Shown here in pieces: positions 10,043-17,313 of a stretch of DNA of 64,000 bases (within the stretch, counting starts at the first letter, position 1; each line of letters begins with the position of its first letter). The position numbers were made by a program, and so were the translations under genes. The notes beneath the pieces are model-generated. The model did no database searches and had not been told where the DNA came from. It saw only the letters and a program-made list of their open reading frames with translations. The DNA is from Grimontia sedimenti (GTDB lineage Bacteria; Pseudomonadota; Gammaproteobacteria; Enterobacterales; Vibrionaceae): positions 1-64,000 of the forward strand of contig NZ_JAALDL010000004.1 in the NCBI RefSeq assembly GCF_011045095.1. The letters are read 5' to 3'.

Positions 10043-10918
10043 ATGAGATCAATAGGTAACCGCAGATTAAGCAAGGCTATTCTTGCCTTGGGTATCGCAC
10101 TCAGCAGTGCCTTTCTAATAACTGCAACCAAAGCCGTGGCGCATGCTGGCGCCCACGATGATGAATCCCAACCACTGGTTTTTGGTATTGTCCCTCAGCA
10201 ATCGTCAGCCAAACTGATCCGAAGCTGGAGCCCGGTGATGAAGGAGATCAGTGAACTTTCCGGCCTAAAAATCCGCTTTGCCACGGCACCTAACATCCCA
10301 GAGTTTGAAAAACGTTTGGCGGAAGGGAAGTATGACATTGCTTACATGAACCCCTATCACTTTACCGTTTTCAATCAATCACCCGGTTATAAAGCCATTG
10401 CCCATGCCAAAGACAAGCGAATTAAAGGCATTCTGGTAGTGCGGAAAACATCGGGCGTAACATCGCTTGAAGATTTGGATGGAAAAAGGCTGGCCTTTCC
10501 TGCACCTGCCGCATTTGCTGCCACCTTGCTGACTCAAGCCACACTCAAAAACAAAGGTATCGTGTTCGAGCCTCACTATGTCGGTTCCCACGACTCTTCC
10601 TATCTCGGCGTGGCTGATGGCCTGTTCGACGCAGGAGGCGGCATTGTCCGCACACTGGGTGGGGCGCCACCTAATGCCAAAGACAACCTAAAAGTGCTCT
10701 ACACCACTGATGGCTTTACGCCTCATGCTATTGCCTCACACCCGTCCCTTTCAGATGAGCAGCACCGGCGGTTACAGGAAGCATTTTTGACGCTGTCGAG
10801 TACACCAGATGGCATAAAAGCATTGGAGAAATTGAATATCAAAGGCTTCCAAAGTGCGATCGACAATGACTGGGATGATGTCCGTGCCCTCAATATTTCC
10901 GTGATTGAAGCCAAATAA
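10043..10918 (+). CDS. PhnD-like periplasmic substrate-binding protein
   Basis: The product has 291 residues, with a signal peptide ending near AVAHA (residue 35), then a type 2 periplasmic-binding fold of the phosphate/phosphite/phosphonate (PhnD) family: LVFGIVPQQS at the start, YDIAYMNPYHF, and the hinge region LEDLDGKRLAFPAPAAFAATLL. The ATG at 10043 has AGGGAA at 10028-10033; a GTG at 10022 in the same frame lacks one. There are no ABC permease or ATPase genes nearby. Instead a hybrid histidine kinase starts 21 bases after the stop, so the protein most likely presents a ligand to the kinase rather than feeding a transporter. The ligand is unknown. Confidence 0.85.
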   Translation: MRSIGNRRLSKAILALGIALSSAFLITATKAVAHAGAHDDESQPLVFGIVPQQSSAKLIRSWSPVMKEISELSGLKIRFATAPNIPEFEKRLAEGKYDIAYMNPYHFTVFNQSPGYKAIAHAKDKRIKGILVVRKTSGVTSLEDLDGKRLAFPAPAAFAATLLTQATLKNKGIVFEPHYVGSHDSSYLGVADGLFDAGGGIVRTLGGAPPNAKDNLKVLYTTDGFTPHAIASHPSLSDEQHRRLQEAFLTLSSTPDGIKALEKLNIKGFQSAIDNDWDDVRALNISVIEAK

Positions 10919-10939
10919 CACTGACAGGACTTTAAAGCG

Positions 10940-13570
10940 ATGACGTTTCGCCTAAAGACAATTTTAGGTATTGCACTTATCGAGCTTATCTTGCTCGCGA
11001 TACTGATTGTCTCGGGGATCGGCTGGCTAAGGGATTCCAACGAGCAGCAGATCATTAATGACGGTAACAGGCTTTCGAATACCTTTGCCATCGCCGTGCG
11101 TGACGCCATTATTTCTACTGACCTTGCCAACCTCCGCGCCTTTACCCGTGAAGCGATTCGTGACGGTGATATTGCCTACATCCGAATCATGAACGACGAA
11201 GGGCAGGTGTTGGCAGAATCCAATACCCTTGGTAATGACGCTGTTGCACCGGATTATGCGCAGTCGCCCTCTGATGCAATTGATGGGATTTATGATATCC
11301 GCCACCCGGTCGCTATCGATGACTATGTCGTCGGCCAGATTGAAGTAGGATTAGATGTTAGCGCATTCAGTCAGCTTATCGATGATGCTCAGAAATACGC
11401 TGTTTCCATCGCAGCACTTGAAATGGTGTTGGTAGCGCTGTTCTCTCTGGCCTTCGGCTCATTACTGACCAAACAATTGTTGACGCTTCGGGAAGGCGCT
11501 CTGAAAATCCAGAAAAATGGCCCTGGCGAAACCGTGCCCGTAGAAGGCAGAGATGAAGTGGCACAGGTCGCCAATGCCTTTAATGATATGTCAGTCGCCC
11601 TTTCCCATACCTATGAAGAGCTTTCGCGAGAAAAGAACCGATTCAAGCAACTTGCTGCACAAAACAAAATGCTGGCAGAAATCGTTGAACAATCCCATGA
11701 AGCCTATTTGATTACCGATCTGGGTGGCTATGTGGCGCTATCAAATGACGCACTCAATGAGTTGCTCGGGTACCAAGAACGGGAAACCTGTGACAAAGAT
11801 TTTCAGGTACTCCTGTTCGGTGAACATACGACTGAAGTTGGTGCCTACCAACTGCAGGAGGCTATCAATAAGGGCGAGAGAGTGACCGTCAGGGCAGAAT
11901 GCTTTACCTGCACTGGTGAGGCATTGCAGACTGAAATTACCGCCTTCCCTATCATCAATGCCGCGGGAGTTACTGACCGGTATGTGTTGATTGTCCGTGA
12001 TGCCAGCGAGCGCCACGAATTCGAAGAAATGCTCAAAGAAGCCGCTTCTGCCGCCCGTCATGCCACCGAAGCCAAATCACAATTCCTTGCCAATATGAGC
12101 CATGAGATCCGCACCCCAATGAACGGCATCATCGGCATGTCTGAAATGCTGAAGGAGTCCTCCTTAACCAAGGAGCAAGCCGGGTTTGCCGGCATTATCA
12201 ATTCCTCAGCCAAAGACCTGTTGCAGCTTATCAATGATATTCTCGACTTCTCCAAACTGGAGGCAAAGAAGTTAAAGCTGGACTCAGAAAGATTCTGTCT
12301 GGCCGATACCATCGAAGAAGCCGCTTCTCTTGCTGCCCTTGCCGCAGCGCGCAAAGATTTGCTGGTGGTTATCGATATTCCCCCCAGTCTGAATACCGAG
12401 GTGCAAACCGACGAGCTACGGTTACGTCAGGTGTTTAACAATCTACTGAGTAACGCCGTCAAGTTTACCGAGCATGGTTACATCCGTTTCCAGTTGCGCG
12501 GCGAGTATGACCCTCAGAGCCGCAACACCACGTTCACCTTTTCAATCGAAGACACTGGCATTGGTATTCGGGAAGACAAAATTGAAGAAGTGACCAAGGC
12601 ATTTGAGCAAGTTGATAGCTCCACGACCCGTCGCTATGAAGGAACAGGGCTGGGGCTTTCCATCACGAAAAACCTGCTTGAACTGTTTGGTACTGAGCTG
12701 GAAGTACAGTCTGAATTCGGTAAGGGAAGTATATTTTCTTTCTCCCTCACCTTACCCACCTTTGAGGATTTAGAAAGCACCCAAGGCGCGCTGATAAACC
12801 AACACATCGCCGTGATCAATGCAGACCCTTTACATCGCCCAATCATTGATCGCTATTTTACCCATTGGCAGGCAAAACTGACTTACCTGACAACACCGGA
12901 CGTGCTGGAAGCATCGAAGACAACATTTGATGCCGCTGTCATTCTCGCCTCCGATGCAGCGGATCTTCTTCCTGAGCCTTACTGTCCTTGGGTTGGCGTG
13001 ATCCCAAATTTAGCTGATTTTGAGCGAAATCCGGATGGCATTGAGCAAAGATTTATCGTCAAGCCTCTTCGCATGGGTCAGCTACTGCAAGAATTGCAAC
13101 TCAGTTTGATGATGGAACCTTCCGCGATGACCTCCCAACCGGTCAAAACACAAAATGACCATTCAGCGTTGCAATCATTGTCCATTGCGGTGGTCGATGA
13201 CATCGAATACAACCGGGAAGTCACCAAAATATTTCTTGCCGGGGTAACAGACAACGTTGTTTATTTTGAGAACGGTAAGGAGGCGATTGCCTACTACAAA
13301 AAGAACCCGTTCAACATCCTTATCACTGACATTTCGATGCCAACTATCGATGGCTATGAGCTGACCGCACGTTTGCGTCAATTCGGGCAGGAACATGATA
13401 TCCCCCACCTACACATCATTGGGCTATCCGCCCATGCCGGAAAAGAAGATTTTGAACGGGCAATCAATGCGGGCATGGATAATTACCTCACCAAGCCCCT
13501 AAGCCGCGCTGATCTGATTGAAGCTTTGAACCAAGCCGCTGCTTCCAGAGCCGAAGCGGAAAAAACATGA
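10940..13570 (+). CDS. Hybrid sensor histidine kinase (HAMP-PAS-HisKA-HATPase-REC)
   Basis: The kinase has 876 residues. Order: membrane helix about 9-29, periplasmic region about 30-150, membrane helix about 151-175, HAMP, PAS about 243-355, HisKA with phosphoacceptor H388 (NMSHEIRTPMNGI), HATPase with N-box NNLLSNAVKFTEH and DTGIGI/GTGLGL glycine boxes, a degenerate receiver-like segment about 628-725, and a true receiver about 745-865 with D797 (LITDISMP) and the YLTKPL lysine. There is no C-terminal Hpt, so a separate phosphotransfer protein and response regulator must complete the relay; none is adjacent. It is co-transcribed with the PhnD-like protein, whose ligand-bound state probably modulates the periplasmic domain. 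The stop codon abuts the scrK stop on the other strand with no base between. Confidence 0.92.
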   Translation: MTFRLKTILGIALIELILLAILIVSGIGWLRDSNEQQIINDGNRLSNTFAIAVRDAIISTDLANLRAFTREAIRDGDIAYIRIMNDEGQVLAESNTLGNDAVAPDYAQSPSDAIDGIYDIRHPVAIDDYVVGQIEVGLDVSAFSQLIDDAQKYAVSIAALEMVLVALFSLAFGSLLTKQLLTLREGALKIQKNGPGETVPVEGRDEVAQVANAFNDMSVALSHTYEELSREKNRFKQLAAQNKMLAEIVEQSHEAYLITDLGGYVALSNDALNELLGYQERETCDKDFQVLLFGEHTTEVGAYQLQEAINKGERVTVRAECFTCTGEALQTEITAFPIINAAGVTDRYVLIVRDASERHEFEEMLKEAASAARHATEAKSQFLANMSHEIRTPMNGIIGMSEMLKESSLTKEQAGFAGIINSSAKDLLQLINDILDFSKLEAKKLKLDSERFCLADTIEEAASLAALAAARKDLLVVIDIPPSLNTEVQTDELRLRQVFNNLLSNAVKFTEHGYIRFQLRGEYDPQSRNTTFTFSIEDTGIGIREDKIEEVTKAFEQVDSSTTRRYEGTGLGLSITKNLLELFGTELEVQSEFGKGSIFSFSLTLPTFEDLESTQGALINQHIAVINADPLHRPIIDRYFTHWQAKLTYLTTPDVLEASKTTFDAAVILASDAADLLPEPYCPWVGVIPNLADFERNPDGIEQRFIVKPLRMGQLLQELQLSLMMEPSAMTSQPVKTQNDHSALQSLSIAVVDDIEYNREVTKIFLAGVTDNVVYFENGKEAIAYYKKNPFNILITDISMPTIDGYELTARLRQFGQEHDIPHLHIIGLSAHAGKEDFERAINAGMDNYLTKPLSRADLIEALNQAAASRAEAEKT

Positions 13571-14500
13571 TTAATCGTCGATAAAAGCCTGAAGGCTCGC
13601 TAAGTCTGGCAGTGCGGTCATCGCACCTTTTTGTGTGGTCGCTAATGCACCACAGGCATTTGCCCAGATCACCGCCTCTTTTGCCATTTCTGCGTGTTTC
13701 CAGCTATCACCGGAAAGACGGGAAAGATACCCCAGCAAGCCACCCACAAACGCATCCCCCGCTCCTGTGGTATCAACCGGGCTCACGACTTTTCCGGTGA
13801 CAAGCGATTGAACATCATCCATCACCAACCAAGCCCCCTCTTTACCCTGAGTGATAAGAATCATCGGAACGCCGAGCGCTTTCACATCGGCCAAAGCTTC
13901 TTCCAGCTCACTTTTCTGGGTCAGGAACAACAATTCATCATCCGAGAATTTCACCACATCCGCCATAGCAACAGCACGCATGACAACGGGAATTATCTCA
14001 GCTTGGTTCTGCCAAACCTCATCGCGCAGGTTAGGGTCGAAGCTGACGAAGCCGCCAGCCGTTTTAATACGTGTCATTGCCTCGAAAGTGCTGCCGCGTG
14101 TCGGCTCATTCGCAAGGGCGATAGAACAGGTATGTAACCAGTCTCCCGTGCCAAAGGAAGGGATATCTTCTGGCTGCATGAATTGGTCAGCACTCGGCTT
14201 CACCATAAAGGTGAAACTGCGCTCGCCGCTGTCATCTAAATCAACCACTACGGTTGAAGTGCGCTTGTCTTCATCCAAAACGAGGTGGCCAACGTCTACC
14301 TTTTCATTTTCCAGCGTTTGCGCCAGAAAACGACCAAAAGGATCGTTTCCAACACGGCCAAAGAATCCCACGTTCCCATCTAGCCTTGCCACAGCAACCG
14401 CCACATTGGCAGGCGCACCGCCGGGGCATTTCAGATAAGTCATTTCCGTATCGGGGATCAAATCAACGACCGCATCTCCCGTTAACCACACTTTGCTCAT
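13571..14500 (-). CDS. scrK: Fructokinase, PfkB family (ScrK-like)
   Basis: The protein has 309 residues with the PfkB signatures: CPGGAPANVAVAVARLDG near the N-terminus, the substrate contact GRVGNDPFGRFL, and the catalytic DTTGAGDAFVGG near residue 255. The ending KGAMTALP is typical of ScrK/CscK. It should phosphorylate fructose to fructose-6-phosphate with ATP in the cytoplasm. The ATG at 14500 is preferred to the TTG immediately upstream. It is an orphan: no sucrose hydrolase, permease or regulator adjoins it. Its 3' end abuts the hybrid-kinase stop codon directly, and I found no terminator between these converging genes. Confidence 0.87.
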   Translation of the reverse strand: MSKVWLTGDAVVDLIPDTEMTYLKCPGGAPANVAVAVARLDGNVGFFGRVGNDPFGRFLAQTLENEKVDVGHLVLDEDKRTSTVVVDLDDSGERSFTFMVKPSADQFMQPEDIPSFGTGDWLHTCSIALANEPTRGSTFEAMTRIKTAGGFVSFDPNLRDEVWQNQAEIIPVVMRAVAMADVVKFSDDELLFLTQKSELEEALADVKALGVPMILITQGKEGAWLVMDDVQSLVTGKVVSPVDTTGAGDAFVGGLLGYLSRLSGDSWKHAEMAKEAVIWANACGALATTQKGAMTALPDLASLQAFIDD

Positions 14501-14532
14501 CAACTCTCACCCTGTCTGAATTCACTAAGGTT

Positions 14533-14623
14533 TATACCCAAACAACCTGAAGATACGCGCTGAATCCTGCATCATCTTCGGGTGTTTGGGTATAGCATAG
14601 GCTGCGATATCGACTATACCCAA
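14533..14623. repeat. Palindromic intergenic repeat (TATACCCAAAC... family), three-armed
   Basis: Left arm 14533-14554 (TATACCCAAACAAC...GAAGAT) is matched by an inverted arm at 14574-14594 (ATCTTC...TTTGGGTATA). A further inverted TTGGGTATAG (14586-14595)/CTATACCCAA (14614-14623) pair extends the element. The same sequence occurs at 60612-60787 and as a half copy at 38361-38390. It lies between the scrK start and the nfeD terminator. Confidence 0.85.
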
Positions 14624-14672
14624 GTGACACAGTGCAAGGTGCTTTGTTTATTAGATTTTTTTGCTCCCAAAG

Positions 14673-14697
14673 AAAAAGGAAGCTAATCAGCTTCCTT
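14673..14697 (-). terminator. Terminator of the qmcA-nfeD operon
   Basis: AAGGAAGCT (14676-14684) pairs with AGCTTCCTT (14689-14697) around a four-base loop. Read on the minus strand, the stem runs into five T residues, 28 bases after the nfeD stop. Confidence 0.88.
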
Positions 14698-14724
14698 TTC
14701 ATTTTTCGACAAATTAAAGCGATT

Positions 14725-15225
14725 TCAGGATTCGCTACTCTGAACGTCTACAGGCTCAACCATAAACTTGCCAACATCAACAGCTATCACTTTCACCGAA
14801 CCACCGACAGGTACAACGTTGGTTCGGTGTTTTGGGCCAAGTACAAGTTTCCAGCTAACACCTGAGTATTTCACCGTGACGGGATGATCCGCATCTAACT
14901 GCTCTTCAAGATCAAACACCAGACCGATAAAGTCGCTGTGAATGTTGTACTCGCGGCGAGGGCCTTTTTGCGAACGTTTGAGCGGTCCCCATAAGATTGC
15001 TGTTAGCACACCTGCGCCAATACCTGAACCAGCGATGACTGCGGTTAGGGTCTCTGGGAAAACGCCTGCCCATACCAATCCACCCGTGACAATCGCAGAC
15101 ACACCGAGTGCCAGCAGGACAATGGTTGAAAGCCCCAATAGCCAGACTTCGATGATCAGAAGAATCAGACCGATAATAATGGTCGATTCCGCCAGATTGG
15201 TTTGCAGGTATGACATTAAATCCAT
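14725..15225 (-). CDS. NfeD-family membrane protein
   Basis: The 166-residue protein has hydrophobic helices at about 14-35, 38-55 and 60-82 (IIIGLILLIIEVWLLGL, IVLLALGVSAIVTGGLV, TAVIAGSGIGAGVLTAIL), then a C-terminal soluble OB-fold (NfeD-C) with VTVKYSGVSWKLVL. Such proteins are co-encoded with SPFH/stomatin proteins and are thought to support membrane microdomain or quality-control functions. The start lies 3 bases after the qmcA-like stop, so the two are translationally linked. This is the short NfeD form without a serine-protease domain. Confidence 0.87.
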   Translation of the reverse strand: MDLMSYLQTNLAESTIIIGLILLIIEVWLLGLSTIVLLALGVSAIVTGGLVWAGVFPETLTAVIAGSGIGAGVLTAILWGPLKRSQKGPRREYNIHSDFIGLVFDLEEQLDADHPVTVKYSGVSWKLVLGPKHRTNVVPVGGSVKVIAVDVGKFMVEPVDVQSSES

Positions 15226-15228
15226 CGC

Positions 15229-16173
15229 TTACTTCCCAGCATTCAGCTTATTGATAATGCTCATTGATTCCGCCACCAGAGATGCTGCGCTCGATTGGCT
15301 ATCAGGCAACAAGACCACCGAAGATTCTTTCGCAATCGCTTTTTTCGCTTCAATCGCTTTGTCAGCAAGGTCAAGCTGAATCGCTTTTTGGCCTTCTTCT
15401 GTTGCTGCTGTGCGGCCTACCACTTCCAGTGCTTCCGCCTGCGCTTGTGCAACTGCAAGAATCGCCTGAGCTTCACCTTCTGCTTTCAGGATTTGCTCGG
15501 ACTTTTCTGCTTCCGCTGCCAATACCCGCGCTTGCTTCTGACCTTCAGCGACGTTGATATCTGCCTGACGTGCACCTTCTGATTCCAAAATCGCAGCACG
15601 TTTCTCACGCTCTGCTTTCATTTGACGCTCCATCGCATCCAATACTGAGCGAGGCGGATCGATATCTTTAATCTCGTAACGCAGCACCTGCACACCCCAA
15701 GGCTGCGCCGCCTCGTTGATAGCAGATACGATAGCCGTGTTCAGGCTTTCGCGCTCTTCGAAGGTTTTGTCCAGCTCCATACGGCCGATCTCAGAACGCA
15801 TAGAGGTTTGCGCCAGTTGAGTCACGGAGAAGATGTAATCATCAACGCCATAACACGCTTTCACAGGGTCCAGCACCTTAATGTACAGCACGCCGTCCAC
15901 AACCAGCGAGATGTTGTCACGGGTAATTGCCGACTGTGAAGGTACATCGAACGCTTGCTCTTTTAAGGTTCTCACATAAGCCACGCGGTCAATAAACGGC
16001 ACCAGCACATTCAGGCCCGCTTCCATGGTTTTGTTGTATTTACCGAAACGCTCGATCACATAAGCCGTATTCTGAGGAACAAATTTGACTGCTGAACGCA
16101 GTGCAATAACCACCAAAACCGCAAGAATGACCCAGGTATTGATGAGTGAAGGTAAGATTTCCAGAAAATCCAT
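15229..16173 (-). CDS. qmcA: SPFH/stomatin-family protein QmcA
   Basis: The protein has 314 residues from the ATG at 16173, which is preceded by GGGGTG; an in-frame start 66 bases upstream adds a poorly conserved extension. One N-terminal membrane helix (about 9-28, TWVILAVLVVIALRSAV) is followed by the SPFH domain beginning VPQNTAYVIERFGKYNKT, then a long Ala/Glu-rich coiled coil (about 195-265, QMKAEREKRAAILESEG...) that drives oligomerisation. It matches E. coli QmcA, which forms large inner-membrane assemblies functionally linked to HflKC and FtsH quality control. It is the first gene of a two-gene operon with nfeD. Confidence 0.9.
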   Translation of the reverse strand: MDFLEILPSLINTWVILAVLVVIALRSAVKFVPQNTAYVIERFGKYNKTMEAGLNVLVPFIDRVAYVRTLKEQAFDVPSQSAITRDNISLVVDGVLYIKVLDPVKACYGVDDYIFSVTQLAQTSMRSEIGRMELDKTFEERESLNTAIVSAINEAAQPWGVQVLRYEIKDIDPPRSVLDAMERQMKAEREKRAAILESEGARQADINVAEGQKQARVLAAEAEKSEQILKAEGEAQAILAVAQAQAEALEVVGRTAATEEGQKAIQLDLADKAIEAKKAIAKESSVVLLPDSQSSAASLVAESMSIINKLNAGK

Positions 16174-16281
16174 TGTTACACCCCAACTGATTGAAATTTC
16201 ACCCATCATATCGAATGGGGTACCTCCACTGTGCATCAATATATGGAAATTGAGACGGGGGGAGAAAATTAATGCACCAAA

Positions 16282-17235
16282 TCAGAACATGTCTTTGACT
16301 TCTTCAATGTCCACTTTGTAACCACGACCTTGAAGTTCATGATTGAGCTTATGGATATCCTCCAGCACTTTGAGGTATTTCGCTTTCTTATCCTCTTTAC
16401 CCCAGAAGCTCTGCTCGGATTCCGCGACGACCAGTTCATTCCTCAGCTGGCTCAGCACATCTAACACATTAAGGTTCACTGCTGCCAAGGCAGAGAAATC
16501 CGAACTCTCAAGCTTGTGCAGGAAGCGCTTATAGAACGCAAGAACATCCTCTGATTCGTGGATTAGGTTTTCCGTCAATACAGCCCCAATCCCTCTCGCC
16601 GTTCCTTTCAGTGAGTGATATTCAGTGAAGAACTTATCCAACAGCTCTTCTGGAGAATCTTCGCTTTTGTCGCTTCCCAGTTTTTCAATCGCCAGTATCA
16701 TCAACTCGAGAGCGATCTCTTTTTCTTCTGAGAACAGATCCAGATATTCGGAAGTGTTGCCCTCAGACGCTTGCGAGAAATCCGGCTCATAGTTAATCGC
16801 GGGCGCACCGTCACTGCCAGATTCCTCAGCCAAATCCAAAATGGCATTTTCGGAGAAAAGCGCAAAGTCGTTATTATTTTCAGAACGGTAGGCATGATAT
16901 TGCTTAATCACTGACAGCAAAACAGGTGGGTCGATAAGCTCCCTTTCTACAAGCAGTTGACCCAAGGTTCCCCGGCGTTTTTCGACTTCTTTATTGATGA
17001 TGTCGATAAACTCACTTTTCCAGATATTAAGCTGCAGGCAAGCGGTTCTAAAATCCAAGTTTTCATCATTTTGAAGCGTAACAATCGCAAGAAGCTGCTC
17101 AGGAGAAATCAGGCCTTTCTCATAGAGAATCTCTACGCTGTGTGGTGTTTTTCGCACCTGCTCAACCATGGCGTCGGCAAGATCGGAGGCTGAAATCAAT
17201 CCCGCTTCCAGCAAAAAGCTTCCGAGAACTTTCAT
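16282..17235 (-). CDS. Stand-alone CheA-type Hpt (P1) protein with MshEN-like N-terminus
   Basis: The protein has 317 residues. The N-terminal third shows three related motifs of the form LGxxLLxxGLIsxxxL at residues about 4-25, 34-55 and 91-112, resembling MshEN/T2SSE-N repeats, some of which bind c-di-GMP in other proteins. The C-terminal part is an Hpt domain with phosphoacceptor H207 in EYHSLKGTARGIGA, the form found in the P1 domain of CheA. The neighbouring CheA lacks P1, so this protein probably supplies the phosphorylated histidine in trans. It is the last gene of the chemosensory operon, separated from cheA by 78 bases that contain a likely terminator, so its level may be set separately. 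The ligand role of the N-terminal repeats is inference. Confidence 0.82.
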   Translation of the reverse strand: MKVLGSFLLEAGLISASDLADAMVEQVRKTPHSVEILYEKGLISPEQLLAIVTLQNDENLDFRTACLQLNIWKSEFIDIINKEVEKRRGTLGQLLVERELIDPPVLLSVIKQYHAYRSENNNDFALFSENAILDLAEESGSDGAPAINYEPDFSQASEGNTSEYLDLFSEEKEIALELMILAIEKLGSDKSEDSPEELLDKFFTEYHSLKGTARGIGAVLTENLIHESEDVLAFYKRFLHKLESSDFSALAAVNLNVLDVLSQLRNELVVAESEQSFWGKEDKKAKYLKVLEDIHKLNHELQGRGYKVDIEEVKDMF

Positions 17236-17272
17236 CTGTCACCCCAATCTAGAAATCGTATCTGTCTTAAGT

Positions 17273-17312
17273 ATAAGAACAAAATCAGCAACCCGGATGA
17301 AGGGCGCTGATT
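17273..17312 (-). terminator. Possible terminator or attenuator between cheA and the Hpt gene
   Basis: AATCAGC (17283-17289) pairs with GCTGATT (17306-17312), extended by an inner CCC/GGG. On the minus strand the hairpin is followed by TTGTTCTTAT. It starts one base after the cheA stop codon. Confidence 0.55.
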
Positions 17313-17313
17313 A

